Source: an uncultured bacterium (GTDB taxonomy: Bacteria > Planctomycetota > UBA1135 > GCA-002686595). From it: DNA of 64,000 bases. The DNA is taken from contig CALBMX010000033.1 in NCBI GenBank assembly GCA_937896235.1, positions 1 to 64,000 on the forward strand, given 5' to 3'. A program made the translations under genes and the position numbers. Shown piece after piece: positions 27,622 through 36,011 of this stretch. The notes beneath the pieces were generated by a model, which ran no database searches, was not told where the DNA came from, and saw only the letters and a program-made list of their open reading frames with translations. How positions within the stretch are numbered: position 1 is the first letter of the stretch; each line of letters opens with the position of its first letter.

Positions 27622-28281
27622 TTGACGATTGTGATCACTCCCAAGCCCCACACCCTGCTGTTAGTCCCCACGAATCTTGAGCTCGCACGCCTCGCCGACC
27701 ATGGCGGCTTCCCCCCCGAGCTCGCCCGCGTAGAGATTTGCGGTTTCGGCCCCATTGCCGCGGCTGCGCGCACCGCTGCCCTGGTGACAGCCCTACGTCC
27801 GCGTCATGTTGTGCTGATCGGCATCGCTGGCGCCTATGACACGAGTGCCTATGAAATCGGGAGCGCGCTCTCCTTTGGCTCCGTGGCGGTCGACGGGATT
27901 GGAGCAGGCGAAGGCGACGCCTTCCTGGGGCCCCGCAAGCTCGGATTCCCCCAATGGCCCGGCAGCCCCGAGACAACAGGTGCCGTCCACGAGGAGCTAG
28001 AGCTCGCCGCAGCAGGGCCTCTCCTGCTCACCACCCCCTCAGCTTCGGGGTCGGCAAAGGAGGCCGCTCGTCGCACCTCGCGCTTTCCCAGCGCCGCCGC
28101 AGAGGACATGGAGGGCTTTGCCGTGGCGATGGCTTGCTCCTTGGCCAACACACCCCTTCGAATCGTCCGCGGAATCTCGAATGAAGTTGGCGTGCGCAAT
28201 CCCGCGGAGTGGCGTATCCCCGCGGCCCTTGGAGAGGCCCGTCGCGTCGTAATGTCCCTCCTGCTAGAGCTTGCCAAATGA
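27622..28281 (+). CDS. mqnB: Futalosine hydrolase (menaquinone biosynthesis, MqnB)
   Basis: A 219-residue nucleoside-phosphorylase-fold enzyme that would cleave futalosine to dehypoxanthine futalosine and hypoxanthine. Family features are LLVPTNLELA at the start, CGFGPIAAAARTAALV, VVLIGIAGAYD, and AAEDMEGFAVAMAC near the C-terminus, with RGISNEVGVRNPAEW. No in-frame ATG lies at the N-terminus; candidates are TTG at 27622 and GTG at 27631, and codons upstream of 27622 do not resemble the family. The stop TGA overlaps the ATG of mqnD, so the two are coupled. Confidence 0.88.
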   Translation: MTIVITPKPHTLLLVPTNLELARLADHGGFPPELARVEICGFGPIAAAARTAALVTALRPRHVVLIGIAGAYDTSAYEIGSALSFGSVAVDGIGAGEGDAFLGPRKLGFPQWPGSPETTGAVHEELELAAAGPLLLTTPSASGSAKEAARRTSRFPSAAAEDMEGFAVAMACSLANTPLRIVRGISNEVGVRNPAEWRIPAALGEARRVVMSLLLELAK

Positions 28282-29123
28282 GCCAACCGATTCGTCTAGG
28301 CATCTCGACCTGCCCTAACGACACCTTCGCATTTCATGCGCTGCTAACGGAATCTATCGACTTGGATGGGTTTGCGTTTACCACCGAGCTACTCGACGTG
28401 GAGGAGCTCAACGAGGGCATGGCGAGTGGTGCCTTCGACGTAGCGAAAATGAGCTATCACGCGATGTTGCACCAAGCCGCCAACCTGCGTCTGCTCTCAG
28501 CGGGCTCCGCTCTTGGTTTTGGAGTCGGTCCCGTGGTCCTATCCCGAGCTGGGTACGAGCGCGACAGGCCTGAGGTCCCCGTGGTCTTGACCCCGGGCCG
28601 TTGGACGACGGCCTCGCTACTGTGGCAGCTCTTTCACGGCGGCGAGCCCTGCGCTAGGGATATGCGGCCGGTTCACTTTGCCCGGATCATGCCGGCCCTC
28701 CAAAATGCGGAGGCCGACCTTGGGATCTGTATCCACGAAGGGCGCTTTACGTGGCAGGACTCGGGACTAGAGCTGGCCGAGGACCTCGGTGCCCGTTGGG
28801 AAATGGAAACACAAACGCCGCTCCCCTTGGGAGGTATTGCCGCCGGCCGCCACCTCGACATGGAGACGACCCAACGTTTGGCAACGGTGGTTCGCCGCTC
28901 CGTCGAGTGGGGTTGGTCCCACCGCGAGTCGTGCCTTCCGTCGATGTCCAAGTACGCCCAAGAGCAGAGTGAAGACGTGCTTTGGGCCCACGTCGACCTC
29001 TACGTCAATGAATGGACTCTCGATCTCGGCCCTCAAGGCCTGATCGCTATCGATGCCCTCAACCGGCTCGCCAAGGCCAAAGGCCTGATCCAAACGGGCG
29101 GATTAGAAATCGTGCAGGGTTAG
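28278..29123 (+). CDS. mqnD: 1,4-dihydroxy-6-naphthoate synthase (MqnD)
   Basis: A 281-residue protein of the usual MqnA/MqnD fold. The STCPNDTFAFHALL motif (about 10-23) is the SPCPNDT-type signature of MqnD, which converts cyclic dehypoxanthine futalosine to 1,4-dihydroxy-6-naphthoate. LLDVEELNEGM and DVAKMSYHA also match. The ATG at 28278 overlaps the mqnB stop in the ATGA arrangement. With mqnB this gives two steps of the futalosine route, so menaquinone is probably made without the classical MenF-type pathway. The mqnA, mqnC and mqnE genes are not in the window. Confidence 0.93.
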   Translation: MSQPIRLGISTCPNDTFAFHALLTESIDLDGFAFTTELLDVEELNEGMASGAFDVAKMSYHAMLHQAANLRLLSAGSALGFGVGPVVLSRAGYERDRPEVPVVLTPGRWTTASLLWQLFHGGEPCARDMRPVHFARIMPALQNAEADLGICIHEGRFTWQDSGLELAEDLGARWEMETQTPLPLGGIAAGRHLDMETTQRLATVVRRSVEWGWSHRESCLPSMSKYAQEQSEDVLWAHVDLYVNEWTLDLGPQGLIAIDALNRLAKAKGLIQTGGLEIVQG

Positions 29124-29163
29124 CACGACTCTCGCCTCCCAGCGTGGAAGGCGCAAAAGCGAA

Positions 29164-29201
29164 GCGCCCACCTGCCAACGTAAACGAAGGCGGGCGGGCG
29201 C
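29164..29201. terminator. Hairpin between mqnD and H1-like gene
   Basis: GCGCCC pairs with GGGCGC and an inner CCTGCC pairs with GGCGGG (one mismatch and one wobble in a 13-pair stem). It lies between convergent genes. Confidence 0.5.
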
Positions 29202-29226
29202 TTGAACTTTGGTGGGCGTCTAGCGT

Positions 29227-29409
29227 TTAGTTTTCGCTGGCGTCACGAGCCTCAAGCATCTCCTTGCGGATCTCCTGGGCGTGGTTTTTCATCGTCTGCA
29301 TGGCCTTGCGGACACGCGTGCATGCGGCTTTGTTGCCGCCTTCGGCTTTCTCTACGTCGCCACGGGTGGCTTCCACAAGGGTGGCAAGGTCGTCAAAGTT
29401 CTGGCTCAT
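29227..29409 (-). CDS. Histone H1-like small DNA-binding protein (Hc1/HctA N-terminal type)
   Basis: A 60-residue helical protein that matches the N-terminal part of chlamydial histone-like Hc1: LATLVEATRGDVEKAEGGNKAACTR-VRKAMQTM followed by HAQEIRKEML. The GNKAA.TRVRK.M signature is the recognisable core. Unlike Hc1 it lacks the long Lys/Ala-rich tail, so it may be a minimal nucleoid or RNA-binding protein. It ends with a mixed acidic segment. It is convergent to mqnD and 235 bases from the EVE gene. Confidence 0.8.
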   Translation of the reverse strand: MSQNFDDLATLVEATRGDVEKAEGGNKAACTRVRKAMQTMKNHAQEIRKEMLEARDASEN

Positions 29410-29644
29410 GATTCTTCTTGAGGGTTAGCCCGGGAGGCTGATGCCTACCGCAGGGGCAGTTAGGATGGGTCTCCCGGACGCCCGGGACACCCCCAATAAA
29501 AGCCACAAAACGGGGGGGCTTACAAGCGCGTTCTCAAAGAGAATCCGGGTTTTGAGCCCCTTAGCCGGGGTCGAAGCGGTCCGGAGGCCAACGCCGTTAC
29601 GACGCAAGCCCATGCTGATAAACAACTTACGAGTCAATCGAGCG

Positions 29645-30148
29645 CTAAAGAGAGGTCTTCCCTTTGTACCCAGCCATTTTTAAGACTTCCCCCCATTCCC
29701 TCTCAGAAACGGGTTGAACGGAGAGCCTCGAGCCCTTGCGAATGACCTCCATGCCGTCCAATCGGGGGTTGTCTTTCAAAGCTTGTAGCGAGATCAGCTC
29801 GTTAAAAGGCGCAATCGCACTGATGTCCACGTGGACCCAGCGCGGCTTCTCCGGATCGCTTTTCGGGTCGAAGTGTGCATCGTCTGGATCGAATGCAGAT
29901 TGATCGGTGTAGCCCTCGGTAACGATCTCTGCCAAGCCTCGAATACCTGGTGGCTTTGCGTTTGAGTGGTAGAACAGAACGCCGTCCCCCACCTTCATCT
30001 CGTCGCGCATCATATTGCGCGCTTGATAGTTGCGAACTCCATCCCACATCGTCTTGCCCGAGGGCTCGGACTCAAGTGCGGAGAAGGGGTACTTGTCCGG
30101 CTCGGACTTCATCAGCCAATAGTGGCGCGCTCGTTTTTTGGGGGACAT
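29645..30148 (-). CDS. EVE-domain (thymocyte nuclear protein 1-like) protein
   Basis: A 167-residue single-domain protein. The EVE signature is clear: YWLMKSEPDKYPFSAL near the start, then MWDGVRNYQARNMMRDEMKVGDGVLFYHSN (given here only in parts: WDGVRNYQARN, GDGVLFYHSN), GIRGLAEIV and DPKSDPEKPRWVHVD. EVE proteins belong to the PUA-like fold and bind modified bases in RNA or DNA. No methyltransferase or restriction gene lies nearby, so a role in RNA surveillance is as likely as DNA modification sensing. Confidence 0.92.
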   Translation of the reverse strand: MSPKKRARHYWLMKSEPDKYPFSALESEPSGKTMWDGVRNYQARNMMRDEMKVGDGVLFYHSNAKPPGIRGLAEIVTEGYTDQSAFDPDDAHFDPKSDPEKPRWVHVDISAIAPFNELISLQALKDNPRLDGMEVIRKGSRLSVQPVSEREWGEVLKMAGYKGKTSL

Positions 30149-30202
30149 GAGCGACAGGGTATCGAATCCCCACGAAGTCGCACATCGCCGCCTGCGATGG
30201 AA

Positions 30203-31072
30203 TTACTTCCAGCGTAAAGTTCCGGTCACCGGAAAGTGATCGGAGGGCCAACGGCCGGCGCGGCGCCGGTTGTCGATTTCCGCTTCCAATACAGCGGCGT
30301 CGCCTCGGAAATAGACGTAGTCGATCTTCCCCCGGGTTGGGGCATCTTGAAAGCCCGTGAAAGTCCCTGGCTCTACGGCGTCGGGGTGGACGACCCGAAA
30401 TGTATCTTCTAAGCCCGCTTCGCGAAGGACTTGCATCGGAGCACTTGGCTCCTCGGCGTTGAAGTCACCGGTAAGGATCATCCGTTGGTCCCCAAAGTAC
30501 TTCGTCAGCAACTTGGCACTTTGCGCGCGCGCCTCCTCCCCCATGTGATCAAAATGGGTGTTCGCAAAAACAAAGATTTGGTCTGTGTTGAGATCTAGCA
30601 GTTGCACCCAAGTGCAAATGCGGGGTAGCGCTGCATCCCAACCTTGGCTCGCGACCTCCTCCGGCGTTGGCGACAACCAGAATGTGCCTCTCTCAATTAG
30701 CTCAAAGCGCTCAGCGCGCCAATACACCGAGCAGGCCTCGCCGTCGGTGTCCGGGCCGAGCCGGCTTGGTCCGTAAAAGGTGTGGCCACTCAGGGCGCCC
30801 CCCACCAGAGACGATTGAAAAGAGAGCGCCTCCTGTAGACCGAGCAAGTCAGGATCGTATGCAGCGATCGCCTCAAGGACCTGCTCTTTGCGATAAGGCC
30901 AGCTGTTCTCTCTGTCATTTGCACTCCCGTAGCGCACGTTGAAACTCATCACGCGCATGTCCTCGCGCTTGTCAGAGCGTTCGGCGGGTCGGTCGGCCCT
31001 TGGACTCTCCATAGGAAGACAGCCCGTAGCAAGAACGAGGGAGGCAAGCGCCACGAGAGAGGTGATTTTCAT
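30203..31072 (-). CDS. Endonuclease/exonuclease/phosphatase-family lipoprotein
   Basis: A 289-residue protein from the ATG at 31072, which gives a lipoprotein signal (MKITSLVALASLVLATGC, Cys18). The EEP fold shows MSFNVRYGSANDRENSWPYRK (Asn/Arg; here split), LLGLQEAL (Glu ligand), TGDFNAEEPS (Asp/Asn), and SDHFPVTGTL (catalytic His near the C-terminus). Exported EEP enzymes of this type act on phosphodiesters such as lipids, nucleic acid or glycerophospho groups. Upstream open codons (TTG at 31090) are not needed. It is 25 bases downstream of the GNAT pair on the same strand. Confidence 0.9.
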   Translation of the reverse strand: MKITSLVALASLVLATGCLPMESPRADRPAERSDKREDMRVMSFNVRYGSANDRENSWPYRKEQVLEAIAAYDPDLLGLQEALSFQSSLVGGALSGHTFYGPSRLGPDTDGEACSVYWRAERFELIERGTFWLSPTPEEVASQGWDAALPRICTWVQLLDLNTDQIFVFANTHFDHMGEEARAQSAKLLTKYFGDQRMILTGDFNAEEPSAPMQVLREAGLEDTFRVVHPDAVEPGTFTGFQDAPTRGKIDYVYFRGDAAVLEAEIDNRRRAGRWPSDHFPVTGTLRWK

Positions 31073-31096
31073 AGGGAAGCCAAGTTTCAAGACGAC

Positions 31097-32149
31097 CTAG
31101 ACGAGGTCCGTATCAATCAGCTGATACCACCAGTTCTTTCGCAGCCAAAGCATGTCATAGCGCTTGTGATAGTGAACTCCGATCATGAAGTAGTCGCTTG
31201 GATACACGCGCCAACCTTGTTCTTGGAAGTTCTCAAACCACGTCGACCAATCCGGAAAGATCCCCGTAATGGTGGAAGCACCATCCCGTGCTCCAAGCGC
31301 GAGAAGCCCATCGCTCAGGAGTTCCACGACGCCGGGCTCGTCAGGTGGCACGAGCCAATCGACAAGGAGTCCCATGTCAGCTTCGATCCAATCTCCGAAG
31401 CGATAGACCGCGTAACCACGCAGGATCCCATCGCTGTCACGGACTCCCAAAACCTCGTACTTGTATTTGGGGTGGTCAAAGATGCGCCAATTTAGAAAGG
31501 CGTCATCCCGAATTGCACTCGCACCCCAAACACCAGCACAGCGATCCCACAGCCAGCGCGCCTGCTCATCGAAGCGGTCGAGGACCTCCAACCGAAGTCC
31601 ATCCCGTTCGCAGCCTTGCAAGACCCCCTGGGGGACGCCCTCGGGCACAGCCCTGACGAGTAGGTTCTGAGTCCGAACAACCTCGTAGCTCAATAGGGCC
31701 TTTCCAATGCGCCAAGCATTCCAAACCGGCCAACCATAGTGCAGGAGGTCCTTATCGCGACCTCCATAGGTGTCCTGAAACTCCCACACCAACTTGGCGT
31801 ACAGGCCAGGTCGCCGGAGCCCTTGGCGGTGATCGGGATGAACGAACGAGTCCACGGATTGGCCGAAGAGGCGCTCCTCACCGCCAATCCAAACGCGCAC
31901 CGGCAAGGAGGAGAAGTGCGCCGCCACCTCGCCGTCTTTTACGGCCACCAGGACGCGTGTGCCGGCGGGGTTGTCCCGATAGGCCCAACGCCACTCCTCC
32001 ATCGTGCGAGGCTCGAAGGCGGGGTTGTTCTCCGCGAACACGAAGTTGAATGCTTTGAGCAGGGACTCGACATCACCCTCTTGCAGCGGGCGGAGGTCAT
32101 AACCTGGCGTATAGGAGCGCTTATCCTCGGGTTTGGTCTCGTCAGTCAT
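31097..32149 (-). CDS. GNAT-family acetyltransferase, copy 2 of a tandem pair
   Basis: A 350-residue protein with an N-terminal GNAT domain (about 15-150: LRPLQEGDVESLLKAFN, TMEEWRWAYRDNPAG, VHPDHRQGLRRPGLY) and a C-terminal domain (about 155-350) with a second GNAT-like half (GYAVYRFGDW). It ends in KRYDMLWLRKNWWY, which parallels the neighbour's KPYDMRWLRQNWYY. The acceptor substrate is unknown. ATG at 32149; a GTG one codon earlier abuts the upstream stop. The two genes are clearly paralogues produced by tandem duplication and likely share a transcript. Confidence 0.82.
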   Translation of the reverse strand: MTDETKPEDKRSYTPGYDLRPLQEGDVESLLKAFNFVFAENNPAFEPRTMEEWRWAYRDNPAGTRVLVAVKDGEVAAHFSSLPVRVWIGGEERLFGQSVDSFVHPDHRQGLRRPGLYAKLVWEFQDTYGGRDKDLLHYGWPVWNAWRIGKALLSYEVVRTQNLLVRAVPEGVPQGVLQGCERDGLRLEVLDRFDEQARWLWDRCAGVWGASAIRDDAFLNWRIFDHPKYKYEVLGVRDSDGILRGYAVYRFGDWIEADMGLLVDWLVPPDEPGVVELLSDGLLALGARDGASTITGIFPDWSTWFENFQEQGWRVYPSDYFMIGVHYHKRYDMLWLRKNWWYQLIDTDLV

Positions 32150-32152
32150 CAC

Positions 32153-33196
32153 TTAGCAGAGGTCCGTATCCCCAAGAGTGTAATACCAATTCTGGCGCAA
32201 CCAGCGCATGTCGTAAGGTTTGGAGTAGTTGCGCCCAACAAGGAAGTAGGACGTGTCGCGAGCTCGGAATCCAGCCTCTTGGAATGCGAGCCATTCGGGC
32301 GCAGTGTCGGGGAAGAGCGCGACCATGTGTTCTTGGCCGAGCTCATTTGCTGTGGCCCGCTGCCAGGCCAAGAGCTCTACGGTCGCACCAAAATCAAAAG
32401 GCGCAGCGGCGGTTTCGGGCTCTCCAACCATCCAATCACATACGAGTGATCCGGAGTCACCGTCAAAGCTACCGTTTGTCTGCACCGTCAAGCCCACCAG
32501 CACTCCCGCGCGTCGGGCTGCGGCGATCCGATAGGTTCGCCCCGGTTTTTTCACGTAGCGCCAATCGAGTTGCTCTTTGTCGCGGACCGCCATCGCACCC
32601 GTGCGCACGGCGTGCTTCTGAAACAACTCCTCCGCATCTTCGGGGAATTCGGTGAGCTCCTCGACATCCACGCCACTTCCACTTGGACCAAGCGGAGGTA
32701 GGAAAACGTTTTCAACCGGTACGCTGAGCTTGAGCTGCGTGCGAACAAGCTCGTATTTCAGGTAGGTCTTTCCGATCCGCCATGCGGCTGGAACGGGGAG
32801 GCCCCACATCACGGTGTCCTGGCCTTCGGCGGTTCCGCCGTAGAGCTCGGCGTAGGGGTAACCCGTTAGGACAAAATATCCGGGCTTCTTCAGGCCGCGC
32901 CGATAGTTGGGGTCCGTCATCGAGTCGATCGCCTGGCTAAACGAGGCGGGCTCGCCGTCGAGAAGCATACGCTGCGCTACGCCTGCGTATTGACTAATGA
33001 CCTTGCCGTCGGGGGTTACGGCAATCGAGATTCGCCATCCAGACGGATTCTCAAGGTAACACCAACGCCACTCTTCCATCGTGCGATGCACGAAGTTGGG
33101 ATCGACGCCAGAAAACACGCGATTGAAAGTCTCGAGGATGGCGACCTCGTCACCAGGCTCGTACTCGCGAATCGTAAAGGGGGGAAGTTCACTCAC
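32153..33196 (-). CDS. GNAT-family acetyltransferase, copy 1 of a tandem pair
   Basis: A 347-residue protein. The GTG at 33196 (VSELPPFTIREYEPGDE) fits the family start; the frame is open further upstream only because it overlaps the tRNA gene at 33233-33329. GNAT landmarks: TMEEWRWCYLENPSG, MTDPNYRRGLKKPGYF, WRIGKTYLKYELVRTQ. The paralogue downstream has the same order, with its TAA stop 3 bases before that gene's ATG. Substrate unknown. The gene sits between the selC gene and the second GNAT gene. Confidence 0.82.
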   Translation of the reverse strand: MSELPPFTIREYEPGDEVAILETFNRVFSGVDPNFVHRTMEEWRWCYLENPSGWRISIAVTPDGKVISQYAGVAQRMLLDGEPASFSQAIDSMTDPNYRRGLKKPGYFVLTGYPYAELYGGTAEGQDTVMWGLPVPAAWRIGKTYLKYELVRTQLKLSVPVENVFLPPLGPSGSGVDVEELTEFPEDAEELFQKHAVRTGAMAVRDKEQLDWRYVKKPGRTYRIAAARRAGVLVGLTVQTNGSFDGDSGSLVCDWMVGEPETAAAPFDFGATVELLAWQRATANELGQEHMVALFPDTAPEWLAFQEAGFRARDTSYFLVGRNYSKPYDMRWLRQNWYYTLGDTDLC

Positions 33197-33232
33197 AACT
33201 AGGAGGTTACCCCACTCTGGCGAAGAAAAGAA

Positions 33233-33329
33233 TGGCGGGAGTGCATGGGAATCGAACCCACCAGTCCCGCTGTTCACGAAACTCACCGGCTTTGAAGGCC
33301 GGACGGCACACCAGCACCGATCCACTCCC
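33233..33329 (-). tRNA. selC: tRNA-Sec (anticodon UCA, selC)
   Basis: A complete 97-base selenocysteine tRNA with encoded CCA. On the minus strand the parts align with the E. coli selC layout: 8-position acceptor (GGGAGTGG with GCACTCCC), two-base AT link, a 6-pair D stem with four-base loop (CGGTGC TGGT GTGCCG), a 5-pair anticodon stem (CCGGC/GCCGG) with loop CTTCAAA, long variable arm, and T stem GTGGG with CCCAT around TTCGATT. The anticodon TCA occupies 33293-33295. The eighth acceptor pair looks like G opposite G, not a Watson-Crick pair. It serves SelA/SelB-dependent Sec insertion; selD and selA are 5.3 and 6.5 kb away on the same strand. Confidence 0.95.
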
Positions 33330-33537
33330 ACATGGGGACGCGAGAAGCGTAGCGTCAACGGCCACCATTGTCATGGGTTGCCGCAAGGAAACTCGCACGG
33401 TCAAACCTGTGTGAGTTGCGTAGGCACCCTGCGCGAATAGCGGTCCTATGATAGGATCCGGACGGCTCCCGGGCCACAATCGACTAGTTCACAACTCTCC
33501 TTCACGAAGACCCACTTCTATTCTACGGATCCCTACC

Positions 33538-35931
33538 TTGAGTAAGAAAACATTCCTTGCCACTGCCGCCGCCCTAACCATGGCGAGCAGCGTCTCGTCC
33601 GCTCAGTACGACGTCAGTATTTCGGGCACCATCGTCTTGCAGACCGTGCAGTCAGGCTCCACCGCACTGATTGCGGGCAAGTCCACCATCGTTCGCGCAG
33701 GTTTGGCCTCAACAGGAACTTTGCCCGCGGGGCAAAGTGTCGACGCCATCATGCGAGTCTTCATCGGTGGGGTCGAGATCCCAGAGTCGCCCATTTACTC
33801 GGCCAACGGCCCCCTTGTTCCGCCGGCACTCGGTAGCCCCCTCAATCTAGATGATGGATTGAACTTCTATTACCTGCCCCCGTTAGCCTCAAACGTCCAG
33901 TTCAAGATTGAGGTGAACCCCGCCGGCCCCAACCAAGTCGCCGAGACGGACTTCACAAACAACACGGCAAGCACCGGCATCTTGACTTTCGATTGCCGCA
34001 GAACTCCCGAAGTGATCTTTGTGCCGATCGACTATCGGCCGAGTGGAGGCCCAACTCCGAGCTTGCCCGACCCGCTGCTTATCGAACCTGGAAATGGAGA
34101 TAACTTCATTCAGGGAATCTACCCGGGTCCCGACTGGGAGTACCGCCCCTACGATCTCCCCAGCAAGCTTTGGACAAGCTCTCTCTCCGGTTCGGGATCG
34201 GGACTACTAAGCTCGCTCTCTGCGGAGATGCAGCTGATGAGTCCAAAGCCCGACTTCATGTACGGTTGGGTTCCAGGAAGCCTCCCTTATAACGGTCAGG
34301 CGAATGGGATTCCCGGCATCGTAGGCATAGGCAACACGCAAACGATCCGTCACCAGCGCACGTTTGCGCACGAGCTTGGGCACCTGTTCGGATTGAGCCA
34401 CAACACCCAATCCATCAACACGATTGGCGTAGATGTCGAGCACCACCTCGCCATCACCGAGAGCTTGCCCCAGGTCAAACCACCCTCCAAAAAGGACATC
34501 ATGTCCGCGGGGTTGTTGACCTTTGAAGCTTGGGTTTGGCCGGCGAATTACACCTTCTTCGCAAACCACTTCATTTTCAAGTGCGCGCCGATTGCTGATA
34601 AGGCATCCGAGTCCTCATTAGGCATGTACATCGGCGGGATTTTTGATCCGACCACGGGCAGCTTCACGTTAGAGGACTCGTTCACGGTAAACGATGTGCG
34701 CCCTGTGCCTTCGACTCCGATTTCCGAGGCCGACCTGATCATGACCGTTCTCGGTAAAGGTGGAAGTGCCGACCAGTTGGCACGATTTGGCATTTCGGCC
34801 CATACGGAGTCGTGCAGCGGCAACGCTGCGGATCTAGCGAGCAAGTCCGCGCCTTTCTCGGCAACCTTGCCGACCGGGATCAACCCGCGCGACGTAATGA
34901 CCGTTGTCATCACCGACCGGAATGGCAAAGAGCTCTCGCGTATGGGGCGCTCCGCCTCGGCGCCTACCGTGAACTTCACTTCCCCTCGTCCTTCGGAGCT
35001 GATCCCCTCGAACTTTACGCTCGAGTGGCGCACGGCTGATGTGGACGGAGATTCGGTAAAGCAGCACCTACGCTACAGCCCCGATGGCACGCGCATGATG
35101 CCTCTGGCAATGGATGTTCAGGGCAGCAGCTACACGGTCGACATGACCGAACTTCCGCGCCTGATCACCGGCAAGGGCTTCTTTGAGTTGGTCGCAACGG
35201 ATGGTCTGAACACAAGTGTTGTGCGCACGCCTCTGCTTCGCCCGACGCTTCAGCTAGCGGCAACCGCAGGGGCAACCCCGACGACCTACGTCTTGACTCC
35301 CGACAACGGGAAGACCTTCCCCAAAGCCGCCACGGTGCTGTTGCACTGCTCGGGTTGGGACCTTGAAGATCGTGGCCTTACCGGCTCTAGCGTCGTGTGG
35401 ACATCTAATGTCGACGGACTCATCGGAATGGGCCGCGTCACGAGCACGACCGGTCTCTCCGTTGGTCTCCACACGATTACGGTTGCAGTAACGGATAGCG
35501 ATGGCAACGTCGCTACAGACACCACCACCGTTACGGTTACCGATCGTCCACTTCCGGGCGTGGTGACCACATGCCAGACTGACCTCGGCTCTGGCGGACC
35601 AGGTGCTTCCGCGCTCATGGTTTGTGGTGGCGACCTGTCCACGGGAACGACAGCCGACCTAACTCTTTCGGGCGCCGCTCCATCCCAACCGATGTGGATT
35701 GCAGTAAGCACTTCGAATAACCCGACACCACTGTTTGGTGGAGTGATCCTCCCGGTACCTGTCTCATTCCTCTTGTTTGGATCCACCGACGGGGCGGGCT
35801 CGTACGCCTTGCCTGGCTTTGCTGGCGGCGGTGGCCCGGTGTCCCTATTCGTACAGGCCCTCTACTTGGATGCGGCCCAACCCCTTGGTTTCGGTATCTC
35901 CAACGCTATTCAGGTTGATGTTCTCCCCTAA
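33538..35931 (+). CDS. Secreted zinc metalloprotease (HExxH metzincin-type) with C-terminal planctomycete module
   Basis: A 797-residue exported protein. The TTG at 33538 is preferred because it starts a signal peptide (LSKKTFLATAAALTMASSVSSAQ); codons upstream (ATG 33448) are unlike protein. Residues about 25-150 form a CARDB-like adhesion domain (VETDFTNNTAST). Near residue 278 is the zinc motif AHELGHLFGLSHN, which has the HExxHxxGxxH pattern of metzincins. Several Ig-like/PKD-type beta domains follow (about 420-680, DSDGNVATDTTTVTV). A terminal module of about 110 residues ends in GISNAIQVDVLP. The protein probably degrades external peptides. It is divergent to selC and followed by a strong hairpin. 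Confidence 0.85.
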   Translation: MSKKTFLATAAALTMASSVSSAQYDVSISGTIVLQTVQSGSTALIAGKSTIVRAGLASTGTLPAGQSVDAIMRVFIGGVEIPESPIYSANGPLVPPALGSPLNLDDGLNFYYLPPLASNVQFKIEVNPAGPNQVAETDFTNNTASTGILTFDCRRTPEVIFVPIDYRPSGGPTPSLPDPLLIEPGNGDNFIQGIYPGPDWEYRPYDLPSKLWTSSLSGSGSGLLSSLSAEMQLMSPKPDFMYGWVPGSLPYNGQANGIPGIVGIGNTQTIRHQRTFAHELGHLFGLSHNTQSINTIGVDVEHHLAITESLPQVKPPSKKDIMSAGLLTFEAWVWPANYTFFANHFIFKCAPIADKASESSLGMYIGGIFDPTTGSFTLEDSFTVNDVRPVPSTPISEADLIMTVLGKGGSADQLARFGISAHTESCSGNAADLASKSAPFSATLPTGINPRDVMTVVITDRNGKELSRMGRSASAPTVNFTSPRPSELIPSNFTLEWRTADVDGDSVKQHLRYSPDGTRMMPLAMDVQGSSYTVDMTELPRLITGKGFFELVATDGLNTSVVRTPLLRPTLQLAATAGATPTTYVLTPDNGKTFPKAATVLLHCSGWDLEDRGLTGSSVVWTSNVDGLIGMGRVTSTTGLSVGLHTITVAVTDSDGNVATDTTTVTVTDRPLPGVVTTCQTDLGSGGPGASALMVCGGDLSTGTTADLTLSGAAPSQPMWIAVSTSNNPTPLFGGVILPVPVSFLLFGSTDGAGSYALPGFAGGGGPVSLFVQALYLDAAQPLGFGISNAIQVDVLP

Positions 35932-35960
35932 CCAGAAGCGCTAAATCGGTGTGCTTTTTT

Positions 35961-35999
35961 GGGCGCGCCAAGAAGAGGACCCCTCTTCTTGGCGCGCCC
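35961..35999. terminator. Strong perfect hairpin between convergent genes
   Basis: An 18-pair uninterrupted stem (35961-35978 with 35982-35999) with a three-base ACC loop. It lies 29 bases after the metalloprotease stop and 12 bases before the GDPD stop on the other strand, with TTTTTT on its left side. It probably ends both transcripts. Confidence 0.65.
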
Positions 36000-36011
36000 A
36001 ATCCTTTGGAT

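Noticed and set aside
33232..33414. Open frames crossing the tRNA-Sec gene
   Set aside because: They translate tRNA stems (the familiar GFDSH/ESNPP pattern) and have no protein homology signs.
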